Shown here: in pieces, positions 1-13,639 of the stretch
How the letters are laid out: every line of letters starts with the position of its first letter
How positions within the stretch are numbered: position 1 is the stretch's first letter
Assembly (NCBI RefSeq): GCF_963678635.1
Contig: NC_087069.1
Coordinates: 17,828,660-17,892,659, forward strand
Direction of reading: 5' to 3'
Origin: Symsagittifera roscoffensis
Taxonomy: Eukaryota > Xenacoelomorpha > Acoela > Convolutidae
DNA: 64,000 bases
Position numbers and translations under genes: made by a program
The notes under the pieces: generated by a model
What the model saw: the letters and a program-made list of their open reading frames with translations, nothing else
The model's database searches: none
Told to the model about the DNA's origin: nothing

Positions 1-3000
1 GAAGATCAATATTTCAAGTAAACCAAATGCCGACTATTCATGATATCCTCAGGACAAAGTGACGTGAAGGTTTGAAAATCAAGGAGATATCAGTTTTGTC
101 GCCAGATCAAAGTAGTTAGTTGTATGACTTAGAAAGGGCTTGCCAGCAAATATGACAGAAAATTCTAACCGCAAAACTAAATAAATGTATCCACTGAAGC
201 TTAAGGCATGCCAAAGAAACAAAGCACCTCGGTTCAGCTATCCGCCAGCTGAATTCCTTATAAGTCCACAAATTGTTTTTTACCTAAGACAGTTGAACAA
301 AATCTCCGTTAGCCTACTATGAAAACGCTTTAAAGTGATAGACTTTTGCGATGATTTTCGAGATATTTCTTTAAAAGAACAACGCATAGTCAGAATAAAT
401 TTGTATAAAAAGATTGATAATGGGTTGTTCAAAGTGTATCGAACAGTTTTTCTGACTACTAACTAGTTTGATTTCTTGCAAAAAATTATTCAAAGTAAAA
501 ATGGTCGAAGTATCAATTGGTGAAAAAAAAGGACTTCCACAGCAGGAAACAAAAAAACTCCACAAACGACGACATAGATCAAAACAGACAATTTGCTCAG
601 TTAAAATGTAACAAGGATAACGGTGACAATACAGAAAAAAATTCTTACAAAATTGTAGAGTGGCTTGAACAACCCTGAATTACTAATTTTAAATAATCAT
701 CAAAACGATTATAGCAATGTATCGACCAATAATTTATCGCCTGAGTAATTTAAACAAAATTTTAAGTTTTTCCTTTAGAACATTGAACCCGATGTCTGTG
801 AAATTCCTCCTTATACTAACTTTGCTTTCGCGGTCCAATCAATTCATTACCTTTTTTGTTCCCAATCTCTAGTCATTCGACAACAACATTTCGTAGTTCT
901 CATGGAAATCACAAAAAACGGCCTTGAAGCAGTTAGGAGGATGATCATTAGATATTTTATTGTGTCCTGCCTTCTTTTTTTGTTTATTGATTTGATCATC
1001 GAAGGCAGCAAAAACATCTATCAAGATGACTGATGAAAAAATCGAAAGTTGCTGAAAACTACAAACTTGACCCTGACGGAGCCTCTGTTTGAAAAAAAAA
1101 TGCCGCAAAACGGCTTTGCTTTGACGATTCTATCCATTCAGAATCAAGCCGATCTAATAAACAATGCAACCATAGATTGTTTCATTAGAAATTAAAATGG
1201 GGATAATACTGCAGATTTTTCGAAAATCATTGACCAGTAAGTGAGTGGTTATGGTCGTATAGATTTCCATCAAATGTTTTGTTTGCCTAAATTATAATAA
1301 AAAAATGGAAACTTTAAGAACTAATTTTAGAGCCTGAGACAACACTAGCATTAAATGTTGCAAAAAAACAGTTTAGAAAAATGATTTATCAATCGTTACA
1401 GAAATTATCAGCATTACAAATTTATAAGATGATATCTCTAAAAAACATTTATCAATGTCAATTACCTTGAATCTGCAGAAAATTTGAGTGAAACTATAGC
1501 ATAGGTTCGAAAAAGTCCAAACAAGACTAAAAAAGTTGATTGGATTGGCTTGTTCATCAGTATTTGACTTTTTCATAAAAATAAAATCTCATTTATTCGC
1601 ACAAAATTGAATCATACTGTCCAAGACGATCTGCTAAAAAAAATTAACCACTAGCTTGATCGAATAATAACCAACGAGTTCGTGGCTGGTCTTTGGTTGA
1701 TGCGTTCAATAACATTAAAGTTTTGTCACGTTTCAAAAGTGTTCTGATTGTTAACTTAACAGAAAAAAGGCTTCAGAAGTCAATGATTCAAATGCTTGCA
1801 TCAACTACTGAGGTCAGTAATTTGCAGACTAACCGTTTTATTTTTTGATTCAATTCATAGAAACTTTTTATCTATTTTTCTATCGTATTTTTTGATGCAC
1901 GCTCGTTCTCTCAAGAAAAGTAGCTAGCGGTGCATCAAATTTCATTTCTTTTGAAATGGTGCAAATGACCAATTCAAATGAACAATTCCATGTGAAATCT
2001 CCTGAATAGATCTGAAATCAAATGCCATAACATAAGGATAATTATGATTAGCCGAACTGGTTCCATAACTAATGTTTAGAACAAAATCTAGAGCTTCCAA
2101 TGTAATATAGTATTTTTTTTGTTATCAGTCAGTGAGAAAGGAGTACCTGCATTGCTCAGGTAGTTTCGTTCAGCCAAAATTTTTTTTAATGAAACGGTTT
2201 CGTTTGATTTGCACCCAACTCTGCTTAAATTGTACTCATTGCCACAGTCATTCACCGAACAGGCTCTTTGGTATAAACATCTCTTTTGTTCGCCAGCTTT
2301 GTTCACCTATTCTTGGTAAAACATTGAGGTAAATGCAGATTGCTGGTGTTTTCAATCAGTTTTTTTTCTATTGATGATAGTACAAACTTTATTACTGCCA
2401 TTTGCGCACTTGTTGGTTAGACTCAGTGGTTTGAACTTGGTAGTATTTATCTTGATGCTCTGACATAATAACAGATAAATTAGTAGATTAACTCAGGGAA
2501 AATCTAACTGCAACACCAGTAAGTAGATGCCTGTCATATAATAAGAAATCACATGCACTTTTACGAAAGAAACGGAAATCGCCAGATGCAGGTACGATCC
2601 GCTTACATTCCGCCCGATAGCACCATCAATACCTGATGACTAATCTTCATTTTATTTGCTTTGTTTGTTTTGCATCCTTACCGTGTGAGAGTTCGGTCTC
2701 AATGAAAGCTCTTTGTGCAAAATTGGCATTTATTGTGATATTTTTTTCTCTATTCAGGAGCCTTGTGCATGCGGAAAAAAAATGAAATGTGATATGGGGT
2801 GTCTCGTTTTGCTGCTCCTTTAGCTTGAGTTCGCAGGACATAATCATAATTTTAATTGATGCGTGCTACACTCTCCAAGGGAGTTTATTGAGGGAGGATA
2901 AACTTGCTTCAATCTCCCAAATTTTCAAATCCGTGCACGGGACCATCATGTGATATAAATGCATCAAACTTTTTAAGTGAACTTATTTTCAAATTTAACG

Positions 3001-4900
3001 AGAAAAAGAGGTTTTTCAAAAAACATTACAGAGTTGTGAGCTTCAGTTGCTTATAAATTAGTAAACATTTTGCACTCATTGAAGCGCTTCATCAGTGGAG
3101 TTCGTTTTGTTTTGAATTGAGAACAATAGTTTTTCTTTTTGTTGTTTATTTCGTCTTCGGTAAAACCAGCTACATTTTTTTGAAAACATTTTTTACTGTG
3201 TTTTGCATGGCTTGTTTCGGTTTCTTCTTCCGGATTTATCTATCTATCGAATCGGTTTCTGCTTGAACAAGTAATTCTCTTCCAATGCGCTTTTCTGATG
3301 ATACTATAAATTTCCGAGCTCATGGAAGGGCTACTTGTCCAATAATCACAGCCAGAGCGCCGTTGTCTGTAATGTCGTGAGTATTGTGGCAGGTACAATT
3401 AATTGTGAAAGCGCGCGTACATTTTCCTAGTCAGAAAATTTTTGAAACTCTAAAGTAAAATCAATTTCAATCCTCAGAAACCGGTACCAGGCTACCAGTT
3501 TCTCCTCTTGATTCAATCGCAATGCTCTGCATTTTTATCCCGAATATTTTGTATAATTCACGTTGTTAAAAAATTTGAAATGCCTTGGTTCAGTACTGTG
3601 AGCGTAAATATTTTTCCTTGTTCGGTTAGTCATAAGGAATCTTATCAACGGTGTTCTGGTGCCACCCGCAATCTGATAAAAAATGATGTCTATATAGATA
3701 AACATTTTTTTGGTTCCAGCAGAAACAACAATAGTGTAGTTGGAGATAAGATTTTGTGCTGTGGGTGTGCTATGGATATGACTGGATCTTTTATAACCAA
3801 TATGCTAGTCTGTTCCATATCAATTATCTTTAAAAACTAGTAGCCTGCGAATTTGTGGACTCTCAAATGTAATTACTTGTCAATATTGCATCCATATTAA
3901 GAGATGTTTGGTAATGGGGTCAGTGCTTTAAGTGAAATTATTGAGAGCAACCTTCCGATTGATTTCGTTGATGCATTTTTGGACTAATTTCCTTCCTTTT
4001 GTATTTCAACTGTATCTCCATCATATGGTCTAGATATTTTATCTTTTGACATCTTTTAGGCATGTTTTAATTTTTGTATAGGAATCCATTTTGTTATCTG
4101 TTACATTGTTAAAATGAGTGAGAGCTGTTTTGATGCCAAGGCAATTCTCTATTCGCCCTGTAGATCACTTTTTTTGCTCTTCAGAATTTGAAAACTCGCT
4201 AATGTTGTTTGAGGCTGATCAGGCTGATCAAACCAATGATATACTAACTGAATCTTTGTCACCTTTAAAATTGTTAGACATTTTAATTTTAATCCTTCTT
4301 TTTCTAATACCTTGAGTAGTTCTGGCTGATAAAATTTACCCTCTATTAGTTCCTTATCGGCGACGATGATTTTATGAGTTGGTGGGTTTTTTGTCGGTAT
4401 GTCAAAAATTTTTAAAATTTTGTATCAGTAGGTCCATTTGTCCTCCAAAAACATTTTAAAATCAAAAACTGTAGTGATATATAATGTTTCTCTCCGAGGA
4501 ACTAGGTTTTCTATCAGTCTATGTTGTATACGTTTCGATGCTTTTTTCCTCAAATATATTGAAAGGTTTGTTTTTCCGCTTGGGTTCAACGCTCTTATCT
4601 ACCCAGATTTTCTAATCTGTTTTGTTTTTATCTTTGTTTGAATGATTCTGCAGTTAAGGTGGCATACTCTGATTTCAATGGTTATACACGTTAATTGCGG
4701 GACATGCAATCTATTGGAACCATTAGATACTTAAGGTCCTTGTGCAATCTGCACGTTTTTTAACATCTGCCCAGGTCAAGTGATCATTTTCCGTCTATGC
4801 CATACACTATCACCTTAAAACGCGGTGTTTTCCGACGAACTGATCGAACTTTTGTATATGCAGGTTTCTATATATATTTTTCTTCATTTTAGTCCTTGAA
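1..4900. other. AT-rich DNA, no gene recognised
   Basis: No frame here gives a protein I recognise, and open frames are short (110 codons or fewer) with low-complexity AT-driven composition. The 2.1-4.9 kb part is T-rich on the plus strand. I see no tRNA, LTR or strong repeat. Introns or UTRs of an undetected gene cannot be excluded. Confidence 0.6.
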
Positions 4901-4918
4901 AATTTATTGATTCCTCTT

Positions 4919-5314
4919 TTATGTTCGTAACACTGCCAAAAAGGCTGGGCTTTTAGCAGTAAGTTTACTTTTCAGTAGTTTTTCTTCAGCTGCTGTAACC
5001 TTTCCGTTTTTTGTTTTCGTCTTCGTCTTCTCTATCGTTGCAGAATCTGAATCCTCATCGAGCGTTCCGTACGGTTCAGAGTCGTCTTTTTCTAATCCTT
5101 TGTTTTGTTCGGCTTTTTGAGCTAATTGTTCTTTTTCACTGTATGCATTAAACCTTCTGATTCTGCTTCTTTTAGATATTTTTGATCTGGAACTTGTTGA
5201 CGGTTTTCTGGGAGAAAGGATGGCTGTAGATGTTGAAAGGAGTTTCTGCAACCTCTGCTTTTTGCTTCGGTTGAGATTGTTCCCTACTAATTGACTGAAC
5301 CGTGACCTTGGCAT
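4919..5314 (-). CDS. hypothetical K/S-rich basic ORF (131 codons), possible terminal exon
   Basis: This minus-strand ORF starts at an ATG at 5314 and stops at 4919. The N-terminal half is Arg/Lys/Ser-rich and the C-terminal half is acidic then Lys/Thr-rich, so it would be a disordered and probably nuclear protein. I recognise no family. An in-frame TGA lies just upstream of the ATG, and a CAG immediately before the ATG could be a splice acceptor, so this may be a 3' exon. A second, shifted frame (5172-5477) overlaps it. The diverged copy at 6108-6912 has lost this ATG and carries an in-frame TGA, so only this copy is open. It may equally be a chance ORF inside a repeat. Confidence 0.35.
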   Translation of the reverse strand: MPRSRFSQLVGNNLNRSKKQRLQKLLSTSTAILSPRKPSTSSRSKISKRSRIRRFNAYSEKEQLAQKAEQNKGLEKDDSEPYGTLDEDSDSATIEKTKTKTKNGKVTAAEEKLLKSKLTAKSPAFLAVLRT

Positions 5315-5907
5315 ACTGGTTCATAAAAACTATTCTTCTAGCTTGAGAGACCTCAGAATTAGTATGACAGTAGGGTTGTACTTTTTTTAGTTTGTTGTTC
5401 AAAAACATACAAAAAAATGATGCTTTAAGACTGATTGGAAGTTTATCAACGTAAAACTCTTCATTACCTTCGTTCATTTTGACTCACTCTGACTTTTCAA
5501 AAATTTCCAAAAAAATTCGCTCACTAAACTTTGATTTTGTCAACGAGTTGTAATTGCCGCCTGATACGTTCAATGATTGAAGTGTCACAAAGCTCAGAAC
5601 TTGTTTTAGCTCATTTCCTTCAACTTCATTGAGAAAGTGAGCCTGTTCTTGTTGATTGTTTTCTGCTGTGGCAAAGATAGCTGTTTCAGGGGTTGTATGA
5701 CTGGAGGGTTAGTTCTTGTTCTTGTATTTGGGGTTTTAAACGGCTCAATTATGATAATTGCGGTTTGTTTTGTTTGATGGAGTTTTCAAGCAAAATTTGC
5801 AATGCATGGGGTTGTTATGTGATATAAATATGGTTCGAACTCAGAAAAAAAAAATTTCTGCTGCCATTTCTATGTTTTTATTCATTTGAAGCGATTTAGC
5901 GATAAAT
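5099..5907. repeat. duplicated block, copy 1 (left of gap)
   Basis: About 809 bp that reappear at 6108-6912 in the same orientation with scattered substitutions and small indels. Copy 1 runs right up to the first N of the gap. Confidence 0.9.
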
Positions 5908-6107
5908 NNNNNNNNNNNNNNNNNNNNNNNNNNNNNNNNNNNNNNNNNNNNNNNNNNNNNNNNNNNNNNNNNNNNNNNNNNNNNNNNNNNNNNNNNNNNN
6001 NNNNNNNNNNNNNNNNNNNNNNNNNNNNNNNNNNNNNNNNNNNNNNNNNNNNNNNNNNNNNNNNNNNNNNNNNNNNNNNNNNNNNNNNNNNNNNNNNNNN
6101 NNNNNNN
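5908..6107. other. assembly gap (200 N)
   Basis: Exactly 200 undetermined bases. The round length suggests a placeholder or estimated gap. It lies between the two copies of the duplicated block. Confidence 0.99.
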
Positions 6108-6912
6108 TTTTGTTCGGCTTTTTGAGCTAATTGTACTTTTTCACTGAATGCATTAAGCCTTCTGATTCAGCGTCTTTTAGAATTTTTTGATCTGGAACTT
6201 GTTGACGGTTTTCTGGGAGAAAGGATGGCTATAGATGTTGAAAGGAGTTTCTGCAACCTCTGCTTTTTGCTTCGGTTGAGATTGTTCACTACTAATTGAC
6301 TGAACCGTGACCTTGGAGTACTGGTTCATAAAAACTGTTCTTCTAGCTTGAGAGACCTCAAAATCAGTATGACAGTAGGGTTGTACTTTTTTTAGTTTGT
6401 TGTTCAAATCATACAAAAAAATGATGCTTTAAGACTGATTGGAAGTTTATCAACGTAAAACTCTACATTACTTTCGTTCATTTTGACTCGATCTGACTTT
6501 TCAATAATTTCCAAAAAAAAAATCGCTCCCTAAACTTTGATTTTGTCAACGAGTTGTAATTGCCGCCTGATACGTTCAATGATTGAAGTGTCACAAAGCT
6601 CAGCACTTGTTTCAGTTCATTTCCTTCAACTTCATTGAGAAGGTGAGCCTGTTCTTGTTGATTGTTTTCTGCTGTGGCAAAGATAGCTATTTCAGGGGTT
6701 GTATGACTGGAGGGTTAGTTCTTGTTCATGTATTTGGGGTTTTAAACGGCTCAATTATGATAATTGCGGTTTGTTTTGTTTGATGGAGTTTTCAAACAAG
6801 ACTTGCAATGCATGGGGTTGTTATATGATATAAATATGGTTCGAACTCAGAAAAAAAAAATTCTGCTGCCATTTCTATGTTGTCATTCATTTGAAGTGAT
6901 TTAGCGATAAAT
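6108..6912. repeat. duplicated block, copy 2 (right of gap)
   Basis: Matches 5099-5907. The minus-strand 131-codon frame of copy 1 is broken here by loss of the ATG and an in-frame TGA, while the alternative frame (6177-6416) is still open. Substitutions are spread through the block. Confidence 0.9.
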
Positions 6913-6915
6913 CAA

Positions 6916-7930
6916 GGGTGAGTTAGCACAAATAAACTTTAATTTTCAGCGCTAAATCATTGATAAATAATCGCTGCATCATTGTTCCGGAACAAAAAAT
7001 TGCTGATTCAACGATCTGTGAAATAACGCGGGTTTATTCAGGAAGAATTCATTAAAACATCATTGCCAATGACTGATTATTGTTATTTGGAACTCAACCC
7101 GGGCATTATAATACACATTCAACCCGGGCATTATAATCGACAACAATAACAAGCAAGTATAAAAAGAAGTCAAAACAGTTTTGTAATTTTTTTTCTGATT
7201 TTTAGCATTTTTTTTCGAAAAATTTTTTCCATGCCAAAGGAACATATATGAATTTTCTCAATATCAGTTTAAAACATTTAGTGTTTTTCCTCCGGTTTCT
7301 TATTAGCAATCATTAAAAAATTTTAGACCTAAACCATCAAGGAAAAAAATTGTGATATATAATCTCATTGGTTTTAAGCAAATAGCAAAAATTAAGTGAG
7401 GATATATACAAATACATATACATATATACAATTCGGGAAATGAAGGCTAAATGAAGGATATATTACAAAGGTATTTGCTTCGTTAGATCTGAGAACTGTT
7501 GCTAATTGCACCTAAAACATCGGAGAAAAGAAGCTGAGTTGTTCGAAAAAAAGAGTTTTGGAAGCTTCAATTTTGCTCGTTTTGCAATAAAACAGTTTTT
7601 AAAACAGAAAAAAAATGCAAAAAAAAATTCAAAAAATCAGTTCTGAAATCTTTTCATTTTTAATTGTTTTTTGATGTCGATTAAACTTAATTCAATTTTT
7701 AAACGGATTTAGTTCCGGATTGATATTCAGTAATAAACATCGATGAAAATTGCTGAGCATTTTTTATCATTTTCATGGATGAGTCCCTTTTTAATCTTAT
7801 ATCAATGAATTAGAGCTTATCTATTGATGAACATAGATAAAATAGCATTTATCTATCAATAATTTAGCGCTGAAAAACAAAGAGAAAAAATAGCCCCAAT
7901 TTTGCATCAAAACCTGCTAACTCATCGCTA
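6916..7930. mobile_element. candidate foldback/MITE-like element with ~60 bp imperfect terminal inverted repeats
   Basis: The left end (about 6916-6975: GTGAGTTAGCA, then TTTTCAGCGCTAAAT, then ATTGATA) recurs as its reverse complement at about 7845-7930 (ATTTAGCGCTGAAAA, then TGCTAACTCA). The right arm has extra bases in the middle. The interior is AT-rich and non-coding, and contains a short direct repeat (CAACCCGGGCATTATAAT at about 7096 and 7120). No transposase is present, so if mobile it would be non-autonomous. Confidence 0.45.
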
Positions 7931-8199
7931 GTTCGCTGCTAATTCATCATTTGATCATTCTGATTCAGTGTGTTTGGCAACATAGAATGTCAAAGAACAT
8001 AATTGCACTTTTCTCCAAATCATCGATCGGAAATTTTTGTTTTATTGTTTATAAGAATGTTAATTGTTGTCAGATTGTTTTATTTTATAAGAAAAAATTT
8101 TGTATAACAGTTTTCGTTTTTTTTCCATTTTTTTTCTTCATTTCTTTCTGATTTACTCTGGACTTACGGATATAAATCGTTTTGGGTCATGGGGATAAA

Positions 8200-10700
8200 C
8201 AAGCGTTTCTTCCCAAACAGTGATCATATCACTATCCCACGCCTCTGGGGTGCAATCCATTTAAATTCACATGAATAATTCATCAACTCACAAATTTCCC
8301 CCCACCCGGCTCTATTTACTGCGGTGGAGGGAACGGGCGGGTTTGGTTGAACAAGGAGGTAAATGGGGGCGGCGAAAAGATGAGGGAAGCTGCGGTAAGC
8401 GAAGAGTGGAGGATGTTTTCAAGTATTCTGAGTGGTTAGTTCACGATACAAAATCAATGCTAATTCATCGCTAATATTTTCATTTCGCTTTGCTCTGATT
8501 TGGGTAAACTTTCTTCGCTAATTCATCTTTAATTTATCGGTAAATCGAGGTGGGTGATAAATGGAGGGGAGGGGGGTGGTTGTTGTAAGCGAAGGGGGTT
8601 AAGATTTCAAGTATTCAAAGTCGCTATTTCATCGATACAAAATCTGGGCTAATTCATAGCTAAAACTTCATTTTGCTTTGCTTCGATTTTGAGAATGTTC
8701 AACGCTAATTTATTTTCGGCGGTTTGCAAAATGAAATCAACAGAAACAGGCTAGTTAGTTTTTGTTAGTCTTGTTAGTTTTTTGTGATTGTTTTTAACAG
8801 TTGCTTTCGTCAACCTAATTAGTTTTGATGCCTGATTTTTTTCAGAAGCACAAACCATAAGATCCTGTAACCAAAAAGTTTTATTTCCGAGATGTATAAA
8901 CTGATGTTAAAAATTTCTTTTCCAGATAGTCTACCCAGAAGCGTAATATTGATTGAAAAATAGAACGATTTTTCCTTCTTGGTTATGAGAATTTTCGTTA
9001 AAAAAGTTCATGAAAAAGACGATGATACTCGGTTGCTCAGCAAGTGGCAGAGAATGTTCTGGGCACATTAGTGACAAAACTACAATTTTTTTAAATGATT
9101 TAAATTTGATGTCGTTTGATTTAAAAAAAATTGAACAATGATCTAAAATCAAATCACATTTGACACTCTCCTAAAATTGGCAAGATGTACGACAGTTATT
9201 GTTAAAAACTGACAAGTGAAACAAAAAAAAATGAACTAAAATTTTAAAAATCTTTCCAATTTTTAAACCTTTTTTTGCAGATTTTTTTGTTGGATTTTCG
9301 ATCGCTTAAACGTACCTAAAAATTAGAAAATCAACCTTAATAGAAACCATTAAAGTTTTCAGAGCTTGTAACAATCTTATCCATTTTCTATGAAAGGCCA
9401 TAACACAGCTGCTCGCTTGCTTTGCTCGCTCAAAATTAGAGTAAAAATCAAAAATTCAAGTCAACTTTTCTCAGAACGAGGTAAAAAAGCTCTAATTTTT
9501 TGAAAATTTTTCCTATCCAGACTCAAGAGGCTTCAAAATGATATATCATTTGACACTGCTCCATGACTTTTTGTTGTACTGGATTTTGCGCGGCAAACAA
9601 AAAAGTTAAAAATGACAAGAACACCCGATGAAATGCCTTAAAAAACTAATTTCAACAAACTTGCATGTGAAAAACTTTTGAGAAGATTCAATCAAACCTT
9701 TGCAATTAATAAAAAAGAATTTGAATAAGCTAAAACAGAAAAAGTATATTTAACTCTCTGTTTAGCTGGATCGAAGATTTATATTAGAGCGGCACTGAGA
9801 ACAGTATTTTTTTTCTCTAGCTGTTTTATGTTTCAAAGGGAAACCGTGATTCGTCTTTCAAGGCTCAACAGGGATATTTTTCATTTGAAATTGAGTCTAA
9901 TTGTGGCGCGGCTTCTTTCACATACTCATTTTTATGTCATTATGCTTATTCTTATTATCATGTCTAACCCAAATGTTGTTGGTCATTTGGACGCCATGGT
10001 TATTGACAACCTTTCTATCCGATGCTAAGGTTGGTGCTAAGGTTTTTTTGATACTTCAATGTTGCGCGTAAAACGAAGAAAAGTTGTAACAAATAAGAAA
10101 AACAACAATCGGAATAAAAAGTTCTTCCCCATTTCCAATAGTCAGAAAAAAACAATGAAATGCCTAACAAAAACTAATTTCAAAACAAGATGGCTGCAGG
10201 AGAATTACTCTAAGGACGGTTCAATGAAACCTTCGCAACCAACAAAAAAGCAGCTGATTTACAAAAACTTTAACAATGATTTTAGAAGTATAATGAAATT
10301 TCTGTTTCGCTGGTTGGAAGACTATTCTTACAGCGTCACTGAGAACCGTATTTCAGATTTTTTACAAGTTTTTTTACTTTTGAAAAATCAAGGGAAAGTG
10401 TGAGTTGTCTTTTATTGGTCAACAATGACACTTTTCAATTGAAATTTAGTGTAAATGTGATGCGGCATAGTTCGCGCACTCAGTATTATGTCATTCTGCT
10501 TTCTCTATTTATCATATTTAATCCAAATGTTGATAGTCGTTTGGACTCCAAGGTCGTTGAAAACTTTTCTAACCGCTGCTAAGGTTTTTGCTAAGGTGCA
10601 CTCTCACTCTCTGTCATTTTATGTAAGATCGATGTTGATACATTTATTCGTTATTGTCATAACATTATTAATCATTATATGAGTCTCAATTATTTTAATA
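8200..10700 (+). repeat. gypsy A non-coding module 1 (longest, no gag behind it)
   Basis: The start (CCACGCCTCTGGGG at about 8238, then a G-rich GGAGGGAACGGGCGGG segment) matches the start of module 4 at about 15690. Inside are two diverged sub-repeats of about 500-590 bp, each ending in a TGTCATT-ATGCTT and CTAAGG landmark (about 9930-10030 and 10490-10585). The module runs directly into module 2 at about 10.7 kb instead of into gag. Confidence 0.65.
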
Positions 10701-10729
10701 CAAGATTATAAAGGTATATATCGCTTAAT

Positions 10730-12860
10730 CGGGGTGGGTGATGAACGGAGGGGAGGGGGTGGTTATTTTAAGCAAAGGGCTTAAGATTTCAAGTATTCAA
10801 TTTCGCTTTTTCATCGATACAAAATCAGGGCTAATTCATCGCGAGAACTTCATTTTCCTTTGCTCAAATTTTTGTGATTGTTCAACGCTAATTTATTATT
10901 GGCGGTTTGCAAAAAGACCTCAAGACGGGTGCTAACAGGGTGCCACAGTCGCACCAGCAGGCTATCCTTGTTAGTTTTTTGTGATTGTTTTTAACAGTTG
11001 CTTTTGTCATTCTGTCAACCTAATTAGTTTTGAAGACAGATTTTTTTCAGAAGCAAAAACCATAAGATCCTGTATCCATAAATCTTTTATATTTCCGAGG
11101 CGTATAAACTGATGTTCAAAATTCTTTTTTCCAGATAGTTTTACCCAGAAGCGTAACTTTGATTAAAAGATAGAAAGATTTTTCCTGCTTGGTTGTGAGA
11201 AATTGCGTTAATAAAGTTCCTGAAAAAGGCAAGGATACTCGGTTGTTCAGCAAGTGGCAGAGAATGTTCTGAGCACATTAGTGAAAAAACTACAGTTTTT
11301 TAAAATGAAAGTCATTTTTGCGTGCGTCGTTTGATTTAAAAAAAGTTGAACAAGGATCTAAAACTAAAGCACATTTCACACTCCTAAAATTGGCAAGATC
11401 TACGACAGTTATTGTTAAAAAATGACAAGTGAAACAAAAACATGAACTAAAATTTAAAAAGTTTTCCAATTTTTAAACACTTTTTTACAGATTTTTTTTG
11501 CATTTTTGATCGCTAAAACGGACCTAAGAATTAGAAAACCAACCTTAATAGAACTCATTAAAGTTTTCAGCGCTTGTAACAATCTTATCCATTTTCCATA
11601 AAAGGCCATAACACAGCTGCTTGCTTGCTTTGCTCGCTCAATATTAGAGTAAAATTCAAAAACTCAAATCGACTTTTCTCAACAACGAGGTTAAAAAGCT
11701 CTAATTTTTTGAACACTTTTCCTATCCAGACTCAAGAGGCTTCAAAATGATATATCAATCGACACTACCCCATGACTTTTTGGGGTAGTGGATTTTGCGC
11801 GGGAAACAATTAAGTTAAAAAACACAAAAACACACCCGATAAAATGCCTAAAAAATTATTTTCAAGGTGTTTGCAGGTGAAATACTTTTGAGAAGATTCA
11901 ATCAAACCTTTGCAATTAACAAAAAAGAAAAAAATTTGAATAAGCTAAACCAGCAAAAGTATACTTAACTCTCTGTTTAGCTGGATGGAAGATTAAAATT
12001 AGAGCGGCACTGAGAACAGTATTTTTTTAATTTAGCTATTTTCTGACTCAGAGGGAAACCGTGATTTCTCGTTCCAGGCTCAACACTGATAATTTTCATT
12101 TGTGCTTTTTTATGCTTATTCTTATTATCATACGTAACCCAAATGTTGTTGGTCATTTGGACGACATGGTTAATGACAACCTTTCTATCCGCTGCTAGGG
12201 TTGGTACATCATTTTGCGCGAAAAAAAAAGTTGTAACAAATAAGAAGAACAGCAATCGGAATACAAAGTTCATCCTCTTTTTCAATAGTCAGAAAAAAAA
12301 CGATAAAACGACTAACAAAAACTAATTTCAAGTTGGCTGCAGGTGAATTACTCTAAGGACGATTCAATGAAACCTTCTCTATCAACAAAAAAAAACAGTT
12401 AATTTGAAAAAGCTTTAACAATAAGCGTTAGAAGTATAATGAACTTCCTCTTTCGCTGGTTGGAAGATTATTCTTACAGCGGCACCGAAAACAGTATTTT
12501 CGATTTTTTTTACAATAATTTTTAGTTTTGAAAAATCAAGGGAAAGTGTGAGTTGTCTTTAAATGGTCAACAATAACACTTTTCAATTGAAATTTAGTGT
12601 TATTGTGATGCGGCATAGTTCGCGCACTTAGTATTATGTCAGTATGCTTTCTCTATTTATCATATCTAATCCAAATGTTGATAGTCATTTGAACTTCAAG
12701 GTCGTTGAAAACTTTTCTAACCGCTGCTAAGGTTTTTGCTAAGGTGCACTCTCACTCTCTGTCATTGTATGTAAGATTGATGTTGATACATTTATTCGTT
12801 ATTGTCATAACTTTATTAATCATTTTATGAGTCATCATTATTTTAATACAAGATGAAAGA
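10730..12860 (+). repeat. gypsy A non-coding module 2
   Basis: Begins at a GGGGTGGGTGATGAACGGAGG segment that matches module 1 at about 8548, and follows it closely through 12850, including both ~500 bp sub-repeats. It is followed by the gag start at 12910. The first ~350 bp seen in module 1 are absent. Confidence 0.65.
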
Positions 12861-12909
12861 GAGTCTTGGTGTTAGTCTTTCAAATTAGTCGTTTTAAAGA
12901 GGTAACCGC

Positions 12910-13550
12910 ATGTCGCAGTCAGAAACTCCGGTCGTGGACGACAGAACAGATTTATTTGGGAGTAACCCATTTTTGAATAAATCTACTTCGGATCCGCCCA
13001 GTAACTGTTAAAGTTGGATATGACAATTTAACCTGGCGATTACTCTTTGAGAGATATGTGTTGAAACACCTGAGGTTGTTCATGATGACCCCTCCCCCAA
13101 AAACTGAGGCAGTAGGAACCGCCGAAGGCGCGGTTGCTGTTTTACGTAAAACGCAAGAATTAAATGATGAAAGGAGAGCCAAAGGCTCTAGGGTAGCTAG
13201 ATCGTAGTTTATCTTTTCAAAACAGACCCAAGAGCAATTTCTAGGCCTTTTTTTAAGGTACCGAGGGTAGAAAACCTTTATTTCAAAAACTTCTTCAAAA
13301 AGTGTGAACTGTTATTCAAGAAGGAAAATAAATTCTTATTCGAACGTCTCCATGTCTATTATGCAGTCCGTGCTAAATTTTAAAGACCGGAGTATTTTTT
13401 TCTGCGTCTGGCGGAGCAAGCAGCCATGTGCTGCTGGTCACTGGAGCAAGAGAAAAAAGCACTCAGACACATATTCATTGCCATGATGCGGTTCAATGAT
13501 ATACCGAGAGAATTATGTATACAGGTACCAACTTTTGGGAACGCTCCCCT
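12910..13550 (+). pseudogene. gag remnant, copy 1 (gypsy A)
   Basis: An ATG at 12910 opens a frame beginning MSQSETPVVDD. A frameshift near 13010 moves it to the frame that holds WRLLFERYV and ends at a stop near 13205. The next homologous part (about 13230-13520) holds FFKKCELLFKKE and continues past one TAA to LEQEKKALRHIF. Size, position and the aromatic/Cys-Glu segment fit the N-terminal and capsid parts of a gypsy gag, and copies 2 and 3 repeat the same order. It is dead as read. The gag assignment rests on the pol remnants behind copy 3. Confidence 0.6.
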
Positions 13551-13639
13551 CAAATTCGGTAAAAACAAAGAGATTCTTTTTCCAATATTTTTCGATTGGT
13601 TAGTTTTGAGAAGTGTTTGCACGTCAGAAAAATCGGAAA

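Noticed and set aside
3508-3840. 110-codon plus-strand ORF
   Set aside because: AT-driven composition, no motif, no homologous copy and no splice support; likely chance.
5886-6125. 79-codon plus-strand ORF across the gap
   Set aside because: Almost entirely N; an artefact of translating the gap.
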